DNA from: Clostridium magnum DSM 2767
GTDB lineage: Bacteria > Bacillota > Clostridia > Clostridiales > Clostridiaceae
Length of the DNA: 64,000 nucleotides
Direction of reading: 5' to 3'
NCBI RefSeq assembly: GCF_001623875.1
Contig: NZ_LWAE01000002.1
Location: 1,104,001-1,168,000 of the forward strand
Part shown: positions 51,287-60,464 of the stretch, piece after piece
Numbering within the stretch: position 1 is the stretch's first letter
Layout: the number at the start of each line of letters is the position of its first letter
Program-made: the position numbers and the translations under genes
The notes under the pieces: generated by a model
What the model saw: the letters and a program-made list of their open reading frames with translations, nothing else
Databases searched by the model: none
Told to the model about the DNA's origin: nothing

Positions 51287-51861
51287 ATGGATAATGAAAG
51301 AAGCGCCGCCATCAACATCGGCGGCAAAGAGTATGAATTAATTCTGACCACACGTGCTACAAAAGCGATAGCCGGTCGATATGGCGGGCTTGAAAACCTC
51401 GGAGAAAAACTGATGAAATCAGAAAACTTCGAGATGGCTCTGGACGAGATTGTTTGGCTAATTACGCTGCTTGCAAACCAGTCTATTTTGATTCGCAACC
51501 TTAAGAATAAGAACGCGCCGGAGGAACTTCTCACTGAGGAGGAGGTCGAGCTACTCACTTCACCGCTTGACTTGGCAGCATATAAAAATGCAATTACCGA
51601 AGCGATGTTTAAAGGCACAAAGCGCGACGTGGAAAGTGAGGAAGAAACTCCAAAAAACGTGCAAGTCGGGTAACGGACGCTGAAGTCTTTACCCGGCTTC
51701 TTTATTACGGAACAGTTCAGATGGGTATGGAAGCAGAGGAATTCTGGCTCATGCCCATCGGACTGTTTTTCGATTTATGGGCTTGCCACAAGCAATGGCA
51801 TAGCATTGAAAAGCCAAAGAAAACCCGGACAATTGACGATATTATCCCGCCGGGTATTTAG
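51287..51861 (+). CDS. Tail assembly chaperone with programmed -1 frameshift
   Basis: The zero-frame product (51,287-51,673, 128 residues, NIGGKEYELILTTRATKAIA) is the G-type chaperone. At 51,652-51,658 the zero frame reads ccA AAA AAC, the canonical A_AAA_AAC slippery heptamer. Slipping back one base continues as TDAEVFTRLLYYGTVQMGME and WLMPIGLFFDLWACHKQW to the TAG ending at 51,861, giving the GT-type product. These chaperones hold the tape measure protein during tail assembly. The second part has no start or ribosome site of its own, so the frameshift is the way to make it. Confidence 0.9.
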
Positions 51862-51875
51862 GGGGAGGTGAAGGT

Positions 51876-54296
51876 ATGGCGGACAATTTTGGTTTGAAAA
51901 TAGGTGTTGAGGGCGAGCGTGAGTTTAAGAAAGCTCTCTCCGATATCAATCAAAGTTTCAAGGTGCTGGGCAGTGAAATGACCCTTGTGACCAGTCAGTT
52001 TGATAAAAACGATAAATCTGTGCAGGCGGTCACCGCTCGTAATGCGACTCTGAATAAAGAAATCGACGCACAGAAAGACAAGATTTCAACCCTTAAGGCT
52101 GCTCTTGATAACGCCTCCTCTTCTTTCGGTGAAAATGACCGCCGCACCCAAAACTGGCAGATTCAGCTGAACAAGGCGCAAGCGGAACTTAACGGTATGG
52201 AGCGTGAACTTGAGCAGTCCACTGTCGAAGCAGATAATCTCGGTGAAGAATTGGACAATTCGGGCAAAAGTGCAGACGATGCTGGCGGCAAGTTTGATAA
52301 GCTCGGTGGCATACTTACGGGCATCGGTGTAGCGATGGGCGCGGTTGCTGTTGCTGCTGGAGCTGCTGCTATAAAGTTAGGGAAAGAGGTTGTTCAACAA
52401 TTCGGAGAGTTGGAACAGAATCTCGGTGGCTCAGAGGCGGTTTTCGGCGCATACGCTGCATCGATTCAGAAAACCGGTGAGGAAGCTTATAAAAACCTCG
52501 GTGTGTCACAGAGTGATTACCTCTCCACCGCCAACAAAATGGGTGCGTTGTTCCAAGGCTCTGGTATACAGCAGCAGAAAAGTCTTGAGCTAACCGAAAA
52601 AGCCATGCAGCGTGCTGCAGATATGGCTTCCGTTATGGGGATAGATATGTCCTCTGCGATGGAGGCGGTCACAGGTGCGGCAAAAGGTAATTTCACCATG
52701 ATGGACAACTTGGGTGTTGCAATGAACGCGACGAGTATCCAGGCATATGCTGCCTCGAAGGGTCTTGATTTCGTCTGGGCAAGTGCGAGTAACGCCGAAA
52801 AAGCTGAAGTCGCGATGCAGATGTTTTTCGAGAACACTGAGCAGTATGCCGGCAACTTTGCGAAAGAGTCAACTCAGACAATTTCCGGTTCTATTGGATT
52901 GTTACAAGCTGCGCTTGGCTCTTTTACAGCCGGACTGGGCAATGCCAATGCCGACATGACAAACCTCACGGAGAATCTTGTAGATGCTTTCGAGTCGGTT
53001 GTCTCTAACATCGTACCGGTTTTAGAGAATATCGTAGCCGCATTGCCGACAGCAACAGGCGCAATTTTATCAGCGGTCGCCGACCTGCTTCCCATGCTGC
53101 TTGAAACCGTTACAAGTATATTTACGCAGGTACTGGAAACAATTTTGAACCTCTTACCTGAACTTATTCCGGCGGCGGTCAGTGCCCTAATGACAATTGT
53201 CGGAGCATTGATTGATAATCTACCGTTACTCATAAATGCGGCAATAGAACTGGTAACAGCACTTGTGGAGGGTATTGGAATAGCTTTACCGCAACTCATA
53301 CCCGCAGCGGTTTCGGCGGTCACGCAGATTGTCCAAGGTTTGATTGAGAACCTACCAATGCTGCTGGATGCGGCTTTGCAGTTGATTATAGGGTTAGCAC
53401 AGGGATTAGTTGATGCAATACCTCAACTTGTTTCTGCCTTGCCTGCCATCATTGAAGCACTGGTGGATTTTCTGATTGAAGCTATTCCACAAATCATTGA
53501 AGCAGGCATTCAATTGCTGACCTCATTGGTTACAGCATTGCCCACCATCATTACGGCAATTGTAGAAGCGATTCCGCAAATTATTGACAATATCATTAAT
53601 GCTGTCATAGAGTCAATCCCCATGATTATTGACGCAGGCATCCGGCTTCTGATATCGCTAATTCAGGCACTTCCGCAGATTATTACTACTGTTGTAGCAG
53701 CGATTCCAAAGATTATAACCTCACTGGTAAACGCTATTGTAGGTAATATCGATAAGATCATTCTGGCGGGTGTTCAGCTGTTCGTTGCCCTCATTGCTAA
53801 TTTACCCAGAATCATCGTTGAGGTGGTCAAGGCTGTACCGCAGATTATATCCGGACTGGTCAAAGCCTTTACTGGTTATATAAGCTCAATGGCCCAAGTA
53901 GGCGGCAACTTGATCAAAGGCCTATGGAAGGGTATTTCGGATGCGGGTGCATGGCTATGGAGTAAGATCTCAGGATTTTTCGGAAATGTGGTATCGAAGA
54001 TTAAAAACTTCTTCGGCATCAATTCCCCCTCAACCCTGTTTGCCGGACTTGGCCACAACATGGGCGAAGGCATCGGCGTAGGCTTTGAGGATGCAATGGC
54101 CGCAGTATCGAGGGACATGCAAAATGCAGTACCCACAAACTTTGATTTGAATTACAAGGGTTTATCCGGGCAGGGCAGCGCCACCGGTACAAGCATCACG
54201 CAAAATATCTCAGTGGTGACACCTAAAGCTTTGTCTGAAAAAGAACTTACACGGGAGTTTAAGAATCTCTCGCGTAAGCTGGCACTTGAATATTAA
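51876..54296 (+). CDS. Tape measure protein
   Basis: This 806-residue protein has an N-terminal coiled coil (residues 30-130, QKDKISTLKAALDNASSSFG). A Gly/Ala hydrophobic segment follows (about 150-170), then a conserved TMP region (QSDYLSTANKMGALFQGSGI, MGIDMSSAMEAVTGAAKGNF). The region 380-690 has many repeats built on IP-IIDAGI-LLISLIQALPQII, predicted membrane-active helices. The C-terminus has NSPSTLFAGLGHNMGEGIGV. Its length sets tail length and it probably forms a DNA-entry channel. GGGGGAGGTGAAG precedes the ATG. Confidence 0.93.
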   Translation: MADNFGLKIGVEGEREFKKALSDINQSFKVLGSEMTLVTSQFDKNDKSVQAVTARNATLNKEIDAQKDKISTLKAALDNASSSFGENDRRTQNWQIQLNKAQAELNGMERELEQSTVEADNLGEELDNSGKSADDAGGKFDKLGGILTGIGVAMGAVAVAAGAAAIKLGKEVVQQFGELEQNLGGSEAVFGAYAASIQKTGEEAYKNLGVSQSDYLSTANKMGALFQGSGIQQQKSLELTEKAMQRAADMASVMGIDMSSAMEAVTGAAKGNFTMMDNLGVAMNATSIQAYAASKGLDFVWASASNAEKAEVAMQMFFENTEQYAGNFAKESTQTISGSIGLLQAALGSFTAGLGNANADMTNLTENLVDAFESVVSNIVPVLENIVAALPTATGAILSAVADLLPMLLETVTSIFTQVLETILNLLPELIPAAVSALMTIVGALIDNLPLLINAAIELVTALVEGIGIALPQLIPAAVSAVTQIVQGLIENLPMLLDAALQLIIGLAQGLVDAIPQLVSALPAIIEALVDFLIEAIPQIIEAGIQLLTSLVTALPTIITAIVEAIPQIIDNIINAVIESIPMIIDAGIRLLISLIQALPQIITTVVAAIPKIITSLVNAIVGNIDKIILAGVQLFVALIANLPRIIVEVVKAVPQIISGLVKAFTGYISSMAQVGGNLIKGLWKGISDAGAWLWSKISGFFGNVVSKIKNFFGINSPSTLFAGLGHNMGEGIGVGFEDAMAAVSRDMQNAVPTNFDLNYKGLSGQGSATGTSITQNISVVTPKALSEKELTREFKNLSRKLALEY

Positions 54297-54309
54297 AGGA
54301 GGTCTGGCT

Positions 54310-55161
54310 ATGGAACTTACTTATATTAATGAAGATGGCAGAAGCATCACGCTTAAACAAAGCCGCCCGTATTTTCTTACCAAGATAGACGGCACAGGCA
54401 ATGTTCGCCAGACCGTTAACACCTTCAAGGCACCGGATCAAGACGGTGCTTTTTATATCTCCTCCACACTGGATATGCGAAACATAATACTGGAGGGTAC
54501 GGTCGTAGCAAATACACCTGACGATGCCTATGTATGGAGACAGCGTTTCCTTCAAATATTTAGCCCTAAACTAAATGGAATGCTCGTATACCGTGAACGG
54601 CAAATCGCCTGCGTTGTTGAGGAAGCGGGTTTCACCGTTTCCACCAGGCAGCGAATACCTAACTTCTTCGTCAGTTTGCTTTGCCCGTCTCCCTTCTTCG
54701 AGACACTGGATGAAGTTCGTGAGGAACTGGCATCTTGGATACCGTTACTCGAATTTGAACTGGAGATACCTGAAAGCGGCATGGAGTTTGGAATGCGTCA
54801 GCCCAGCCAGATCATCACGGTTGAAAATATTGGCGATGTTTCTTGCGGCTGCGAGATTGTGTTCCAAGCGCTGGGAACAGTTACGAATCCGGAACTCTTG
54901 AACATAGACACTGGGGAATATATCCGTCTTCTCACGACGATGAATGCCGGGGATGAACTTCGTGTATATACCCATTTTGCTGGTAAGCGCGTAGTTAGCG
55001 TGAACGGAACGGTGGTAACAAATGCTTTTTCCCTGCTGGACACCGACTCAGTGTTTTTCCAGCTTGCCTCAGGTATTAACACGTTGCGTTACGATGCTTC
55101 AGTCAATATGGAACTACTGGAGGTCAGCATTTATTATCGACCGCAGTTTCTGGGGGTATGA
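54310..55161 (+). CDS. Distal tail protein (Dit-like)
   Basis: This 283-residue protein (TYINEDGRSITLKQSRPYFL, GAFYISSTLDMRNIILEGTV, RQRFLQIFSPKLNGMLVYRE, ACVVEEAGFTVSTRQRIPNF, LLCPSPFFETLDE) matches the siphovirus distal tail family. It forms the hub between tail tube and tail tip. AAAGGAGG precedes ATG 54,310. It overlaps the next gene by four bases. Confidence 0.9.
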   Translation: MELTYINEDGRSITLKQSRPYFLTKIDGTGNVRQTVNTFKAPDQDGAFYISSTLDMRNIILEGTVVANTPDDAYVWRQRFLQIFSPKLNGMLVYRERQIACVVEEAGFTVSTRQRIPNFFVSLLCPSPFFETLDEVREELASWIPLLEFELEIPESGMEFGMRQPSQIITVENIGDVSCGCEIVFQALGTVTNPELLNIDTGEYIRLLTTMNAGDELRVYTHFAGKRVVSVNGTVVTNAFSLLDTDSVFFQLASGINTLRYDASVNMELLEVSIYYRPQFLGV

Positions 55162-57062
55162 ATATGCAACTATATATCTACAATTCAAACCGAGAGCTCA
55201 CGGGTATCGTGGAGTCTTTCGAGTACTTGCGCTGGACTCGGCGTTACTCCCAATGTGGTTCTTTTGAGCTAAAAGCCATTGCAACTCCGGAGAACACTGC
55301 ACTCTTAAAAGAAGGGAATATCATTTGGAAAAACGATGATGAGGAAGCCGGGATCATTGAACATCTGGAATTGTCTCAGACCGAGCATGAAATCATCACG
55401 GCGAGCGGTCGCTTTGCTACCTCCTTCCTCTCTCGGCGTATTGTGTGGGGAACAGAGAAGTTATCCGGCGATCTTTCAGATTGTGTGGAGCAGCTTATAG
55501 AAAATAATCTCATAAACCCTACCGATGTGGCTCGACAAATAACCGGAATATCCTTCTTTTCTCCGAATTTAGGTGTGCCCATCAGCACACAGATATCGTT
55601 CCGAAACTTAATGGATACAGTGACGGAACTATGCAACACTTCGGGTATTGGCATTAAGACCGTGCTCAATCCTGCTACAGGCATCTTTACAGTGACCCTG
55701 TATAACGGCGCTGACTCCCAGGCGGTATTCTCCAAGGAGTACGAGAACTTGACTGAACAGATATACACAGAGAGTGCGGCGGATTACGCCAATACCGCAC
55801 TCATCGGCGGCGAGGGTGAAGGCGCAGACCGGACATTTGTAGCCATTACAAGCGGCTCTGGGGAGACCCGCCGTGAGGTATTCGTTGATGCCAAAGACTT
55901 ACGGGCGGAGGACTTCGGAGCGGATTACACTGGAGCGCTGACTTTTCGGGGCCAGAGCAAGCTGAGTGAGCAGGCAATACGTTATTCGTTCGACACCTCG
56001 GTCAACCCTCACGGCAACTTGACATACAAGATTGACTTCGACCTTGGGCAGACCGTCAAAGTCATCTCCAAGGCATGGGGCGTATCCATGACGACGCGAA
56101 TCACCGAGATTGAGGAAACATATGACGCGGATGGGCAGAGCATCAGCGTAGTGTTTGGAAAGGCTGAGCTAACTATAGCGCAGAAAGTTCGCTCCGACAT
56201 AAGCGAGGTTAAAACGGCATTATCGGCACCGACCGGCATATCCGAAGTGGCAGAAGCCTTGGGCATCGTGGAGGGAACGCTGGGTGCTGTAGAGGAAACC
56301 TTGGGTGATTTGACGGAGGTAGACCCGGATATTCAAGGTGACAATGTCGCGGATACCATTAACAACCTGTTCGGGAAACTTCCAGCGCTTGAAATAACTG
56401 TAGGTGCGGGCACTATATCGATCGGTCAATACGCCTTACACAACATGGTGCCGGGAGATGCGTTTTACTTCACCTCGTGGAGCGGTAGCAAGTTCAGTGA
56501 CCAACCAAGTGACGATGGGCATGTATTTCTGATAAAGCACAGCGGAGACAACACGGGAAACGATTATCAGAGGGCGATGGGTTTCTTTATATCCCGTAAC
56601 ACTATGACATTCTATGTAATTTCAGTTTTCGTGTTCAATAATCCGTCTGGTCAAGCGAACTGGCTCAACATCAATAATGAACCAATAACCACGGCGAGGA
56701 TTGCAAATGGCGCTGTGACTACTGCGAAGATCGCCCAGGAAGCCAACACCTCACTCACCTACTCGCTTGGAAGTGGCGTGACAATGGGTGCGAATATGTC
56801 ATTTGTGAATAAGGGCATCGTTTCAATCGGAATGCAGGTCAACGTTGGTGCTTCGGGAGTCGCCTCTGGCGGCACGATTCTAACAATAACAAACGCGAAC
56901 TTTTACCCGTACTCGACGGTACGCTCTGTGGCGATTGCGGTTGGGGGCAGCGGTACCAATATGCCGATTACAATCAACACAAGCGGTGTGGTGGCGAACG
57001 CAGCTGGTTCCACACTGCCTACGGGTTTTTACCTTATATCTTGCTCTTACGCGAGAGCTTAA
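55158..57062 (+). CDS. Tail protein, ReqiPepy6 Gp37-like (Tal N-terminus)
   Basis: This 634-residue protein has, in residues 1-360, YIYNSNRELTGIVESFEYLR, WTRRYSQCGSFELKA, AGIIEHLELSQTEHEIITAS and GRFATSFLSRRIVWG. This is the Gp37-like or tail-associated lysin-type hub domain of Gram-positive siphophages. After a short helical linker (DISEVKTALSAP to about 400), the C-terminal part is a beta-rich host-contact region (GSGVTMGANMSFVNKGIVSI and similar). It forms the tail tip that binds the cell. Confidence 0.88.
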   Translation: MNMQLYIYNSNRELTGIVESFEYLRWTRRYSQCGSFELKAIATPENTALLKEGNIIWKNDDEEAGIIEHLELSQTEHEIITASGRFATSFLSRRIVWGTEKLSGDLSDCVEQLIENNLINPTDVARQITGISFFSPNLGVPISTQISFRNLMDTVTELCNTSGIGIKTVLNPATGIFTVTLYNGADSQAVFSKEYENLTEQIYTESAADYANTALIGGEGEGADRTFVAITSGSGETRREVFVDAKDLRAEDFGADYTGALTFRGQSKLSEQAIRYSFDTSVNPHGNLTYKIDFDLGQTVKVISKAWGVSMTTRITEIEETYDADGQSISVVFGKAELTIAQKVRSDISEVKTALSAPTGISEVAEALGIVEGTLGAVEETLGDLTEVDPDIQGDNVADTINNLFGKLPALEITVGAGTISIGQYALHNMVPGDAFYFTSWSGSKFSDQPSDDGHVFLIKHSGDNTGNDYQRAMGFFISRNTMTFYVISVFVFNNPSGQANWLNINNEPITTARIANGAVTTAKIAQEANTSLTYSLGSGVTMGANMSFVNKGIVSIGMQVNVGASGVASGGTILTITNANFYPYSTVRSVAIAVGGSGTNMPITINTSGVVANAAGSTLPTGFYLISCSYARA

Positions 57063-57077
57063 AGGGAGGAAAGCAAT

Positions 57078-57581
57078 ATGGAGAAAAGCGGCTTTTTTAA
57101 CTCCTCGGACGGAGACAGAGTCTATGACGCGATTGACTTCTCAGCATATTTCGGAAGTCTTGTCTCGAATGGAGTATTTTATATGGCAGCCACAAACCTA
57201 CAAGTATCACCATCAATCGGTTTGGCTGTGAATGTGGCGGCAGGAAGCGCGTGGATTAACGGATACCGTTATGAGAATACGGATGCCTTAAACAGGCCTC
57301 TTTCAACGGCAAATGGAAGCAATCCCCGTATTGACCGGATTGTGGTCCGATTAAGTCAGATCAGCCGAAGCATTCAGATTGCCGTTGTTGACGGAACCCC
57401 CGCTGCAACGCCTGTGGCTCCGACATTGACAAGAACCAGCGACATCTATGAACTCGGAATCGCAGACGTGCTTGTACCGACGGCAGCCACATCAATAGTT
57501 TCAAATAACATCATGGATACCCGTATGAATACCAGTCTTTGCGGTTTGGTGAACTCGTTGGTATCGGCAGTCTACGAATAG
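57078..57581 (+). CDS. Baseplate/tail fibre-associated structural protein
   Basis: This 167-residue protein (EKSGFFNSSDGDRVYDAIDF, SAYFGSLVSNGVFYMAATNL, GLAVNVAAGSAWINGYRYEN, NPRIDRIVVRLSQISRSIQI) resembles small structural proteins placed between the tail hub and fibre genes in Firmicute phages. A ribosome site GGGAGG precedes it. A precise role is not established. Confidence 0.72.
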   Translation: MEKSGFFNSSDGDRVYDAIDFSAYFGSLVSNGVFYMAATNLQVSPSIGLAVNVAAGSAWINGYRYENTDALNRPLSTANGSNPRIDRIVVRLSQISRSIQIAVVDGTPAATPVAPTLTRTSDIYELGIADVLVPTAATSIVSNNIMDTRMNTSLCGLVNSLVSAVYE

Positions 57582-57594
57582 GAGGTGAATGACA

Positions 57595-59949
57595 ATGGCG
57601 GATATTAGTGGTATAACTCTGCAGGCGGGCACTGGCCCGTCTGTTTTTTACACTATCACATATACTAAAAGCCGGCCAAATAATAATCAGATGACCTATA
57701 ACTTCACCATATCCGCTGCATTAGGTTCATCAGGTTCCTTCATCCACAACGGTTATGCCCTGCTTTGTACCATGACCGTAAACGGCTCTTCCTCACAGGT
57801 GCGTATTAAGACGGTAGACGGCGATAACTGGGACGGAACAACACCGAGACTTAGATATGTTTCGGTGACCTGTCCTTCCACTACAGGGAACACTACGCAG
57901 GGCGTACGCTTTCGAGTGGTGTCGGATGGGAGGCTGACGCTTTCTTCAGGCGTAATCGACAATTCAAGCTACACGGTGTTAAGTTCAGCGCTTCTTACCA
58001 CAGTCTGCGGAGCGCCGACCTCTTGTTCGGTCAATCCCATTCTCTCAGAAGGCGGGATTACCCTTTCATGGAGCGGAGCATCCGGCGGTATAAGTAACAC
58101 GATTTCTAGCTATGAGATCCAATACAGCGAATCTACCGACAACTTCACTTGGGGAGCATGGACAGCACTGACTACAGTTTCAACCACAGCCACCAGCGGC
58201 AGTGTGGCTACATCGCCGCCGTCCATAAGAGGCAATTACCGAAGATTTCAAGTGCGCACACGTGGTACAGCAGGGGCAAGCTATTATTCCGGATGGAAAG
58301 TATCAACGAACTCCGTCCGAAGAAATACAGCACCAAAGCCAGCAACGACGGCTGTTGCATCTCCCGCAGCATATAGCGATGAGACCATTACGCTGACTTG
58401 GAGCGGAGCATCAAGCGGTACCAGCCCGGTCAAGGGATACCAGATTGCCAGACGCACATCCACGGATAACAGCACATGGAGTTCATGGAACGTGCTGACC
58501 ACGCTAATACTGGCGGCAAGCGGAGGCAGTTATAACCCAACTGTATCGAGAACTCCTGGAACATATACTCAATTTGGCATCTGGACAATTGATACATTTG
58601 ATGTTTACTCGGTGGAGAAGATCAGTAACAGTATCTATTGTAACATCACAGCTTGTGGAGCACCTACGGCTTGCTCGGTAAGTGTAACCTTAGCTGAAGG
58701 AAACATCTCTCTCTCATGGAGTGGTGCATCCGACGGTGCAGGCAATGCCATCACATCCTATGAGATACAGTATAGTGATTCGGCAGATGACAGTAACTGG
58801 GGAGCGTGGACGGCACTGACCACGGTAATCACTTCTGCAACAAGCAGTATCTTAAGCGTGAGTCCTTCAGGTGCGCGCGGGTATTATCGCCAATTCCGGA
58901 TCAGAACACGTGGTGCCGCCGGGGAGAGTTTCTACTCCGACTGGACTGTTTCCAGCAACACTGTCCGCAGAAATACACTGCCTACGCCACCTTCTTCCTT
59001 TAACGCCGCTCCTGTTATTTACGAATCAAGCACTGTAACTCTTACATGGAGCGGAACGATACCCGGAACCAGCGCTATCAAGCAGTATGTCATTCAGCGC
59101 TCAACTTCAACGGACGGGACTAACTGGTCGGCGTATGAGGCTCTGACAATCATCGTTTCAAGTGCCCCTTCGGGGACATTTACAGCGAACGCATCTCAGA
59201 TAGCCGGAATGTATACCCGTTACCGTATCAGCGTAACAGATACATTGGATGCAGTCTCTGCCTATGTAGTCAGCGGCACAGTAAAGAAAAACAGTCCGCC
59301 AACTGCCCCGGTAATCGTCTGCCCGATATCTAGCAGTTCCAGTTATAATACCACCCCGCGTTTCATGATTACAACGGGTGTCGAACCAGACGGTCAGACG
59401 CAGATTATGGAAGTGAAGATTGACGCAGGTGTATGGATTAACAGCGTGGACAATCCTGAGATGTTTTCCACAAGTGGTTATCTCAGCAACGGCGCAAAAA
59501 CGGTGTACCAAGCGGCAACGTTGGCTACAGGAAACCATACTGTAACCCTACGCTGCCTTGATAGCGATATCGAGTCGTCTAGCCCGGAGGTTGTACGTGC
59601 TTTTACGGTACTTCCACCACCATTTGAAACGATCACTGTGAACGAAACGCATGTCAAGGCAACTCATATCCAAACGCTCCGAAACGCTGTAAACAAGGTG
59701 CGAAGCTATTACAACCTGTCACCTGTGACTTGGAGTGAGGAAATTGTTGCTGGAAAGACCACAGTTAAAAACTGGCCGTTCCATATCACGGAGCTTCGAA
59801 AAGCTATCGAGCCGGTCATCACAACAGTCAACAGCTTTGATTCCTCGATGACCTTTGATATCCCGCCTATAACATGGCTGCCCATCGGAACAGGGCGGCC
59901 AAAAGCGGACGTGATGCAACAGATTCAAGACCTGTTATTGATGCTTTAG
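57595..59949 (+). CDS. FnIII-repeat tail fibre / receptor-binding candidate
   Basis: This 784-residue protein has an N-terminal domain (1-140) and four fibronectin type III-like repeats. Each opens with a proline-rich strand and an LSWSGAS- or LTWSG-type core, followed by a YEIQYS or YQIARRTS strand and a STDNFTWGAWTAL-like segment. The C-terminal 120 residues (NETHVKATHIQTLRNAVNKV and WPFHITELRKAIEPVITTVN) are helical. Such repeats are common in phage fibres that bind surface carbohydrates. ATG 57,595 is chosen because GGAGG lies 9 bases before; ATG 57,589 is too close. Confidence 0.82.
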   Translation: MADISGITLQAGTGPSVFYTITYTKSRPNNNQMTYNFTISAALGSSGSFIHNGYALLCTMTVNGSSSQVRIKTVDGDNWDGTTPRLRYVSVTCPSTTGNTTQGVRFRVVSDGRLTLSSGVIDNSSYTVLSSALLTTVCGAPTSCSVNPILSEGGITLSWSGASGGISNTISSYEIQYSESTDNFTWGAWTALTTVSTTATSGSVATSPPSIRGNYRRFQVRTRGTAGASYYSGWKVSTNSVRRNTAPKPATTAVASPAAYSDETITLTWSGASSGTSPVKGYQIARRTSTDNSTWSSWNVLTTLILAASGGSYNPTVSRTPGTYTQFGIWTIDTFDVYSVEKISNSIYCNITACGAPTACSVSVTLAEGNISLSWSGASDGAGNAITSYEIQYSDSADDSNWGAWTALTTVITSATSSILSVSPSGARGYYRQFRIRTRGAAGESFYSDWTVSSNTVRRNTLPTPPSSFNAAPVIYESSTVTLTWSGTIPGTSAIKQYVIQRSTSTDGTNWSAYEALTIIVSSAPSGTFTANASQIAGMYTRYRISVTDTLDAVSAYVVSGTVKKNSPPTAPVIVCPISSSSSYNTTPRFMITTGVEPDGQTQIMEVKIDAGVWINSVDNPEMFSTSGYLSNGAKTVYQAATLATGNHTVTLRCLDSDIESSSPEVVRAFTVLPPPFETITVNETHVKATHIQTLRNAVNKVRSYYNLSPVTWSEEIVAGKTTVKNWPFHITELRKAIEPVITTVNSFDSSMTFDIPPITWLPIGTGRPKADVMQQIQDLLLML

Positions 59950-59964
59950 ACACAATACAACCAT

Positions 59965-59994
59965 AGCGCTCTCGTAATATGCGGGAGCGCTTTT
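59965..59994 (+). terminator. Intrinsic terminator after the fibre gene
   Basis: AGCGCTC pairs with GAGCGCT, with additional pairs inside, followed by TTTTC. It marks the end of the structural operon before the lysis genes. Confidence 0.75.
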
Positions 59995-60023
59995 CTATAC
60001 ACAAAATTATGGAGGTATATCAG

Positions 60024-60464
60024 ATGAAAGAGATTTGGAATTGGATACAATTGGCGCTTGCAGCTATCGGTGCATTTCTCGGATGGTTTCTCGGTGGGCT
60101 GGATGGATTTCTTTATGCACTCATAGCATTTGTGGCCATTGATTATGTGACTGGAGTGCTCTGTGCCATTATTGATAAAAAGCTGTCCAGCGAAATCGGT
60201 GCGAGAGGTATCTTCAAAAAGGTGCTTATTTTTGCCTTGGTGGGTGTAGCCCATATTCTTGATACGCAGATACTGGGTAACGTTGGGGACACTGGTGGTG
60301 TCCTTCGGACTGCAGTAATTTTCTTCTACTTGAGCAATGAAGGCATTTCCATTTTGGAAAATGCAAGCCATATCGGGCTGCCCATACCTGAAAAACTCGA
60401 GGAGGTTTTAAAGCAGCTACATGGGCGTGATGATGATCCCCGTAAGCCAGGTGATGGAATATGA
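60024..60464 (+). CDS. Phage holin (TcdE/toxin-secretion type)
   Basis: This 146-residue membrane protein has three or four hydrophobic helices: LALAAIGAFLGWFLGGLDGF, LYALIAFVAIDYVTGVLCAI, IFALVGVAHILDTQ and RTAVIFFYLSNEGISILENA. The DYVTG and NEGISI..N motifs identify the Holin_4_1 (PF05105) family, which includes clostridial TcdE. It makes the hole that lets the amidase reach the wall. The C-terminus is charged. GGAGG precedes ATG 60,024. Confidence 0.93.
   Translation: MKEIWNWIQLALAAIGAFLGWFLGGLDGFLYALIAFVAIDYVTGVLCAIIDKKLSSEIGARGIFKKVLIFALVGVAHILDTQILGNVGDTGGVLRTAVIFFYLSNEGISILENASHIGLPIPEKLEEVLKQLHGRDDDPRKPGDGI

Noticed and set aside
53040..53900. Repetitive hydrophobic segments as a separate membrane transporter
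   Set aside because: They lie in frame within the tape measure protein, where such helical repeats are normal.
57589..59949. Repeats of the fibre gene as a possible CRISPR or phase-variation array
   Set aside because: The repetition is at protein level (FnIII domains) with diverged DNA; no short exact direct repeats with spacers were found. No CRISPR array was seen elsewhere in the window.
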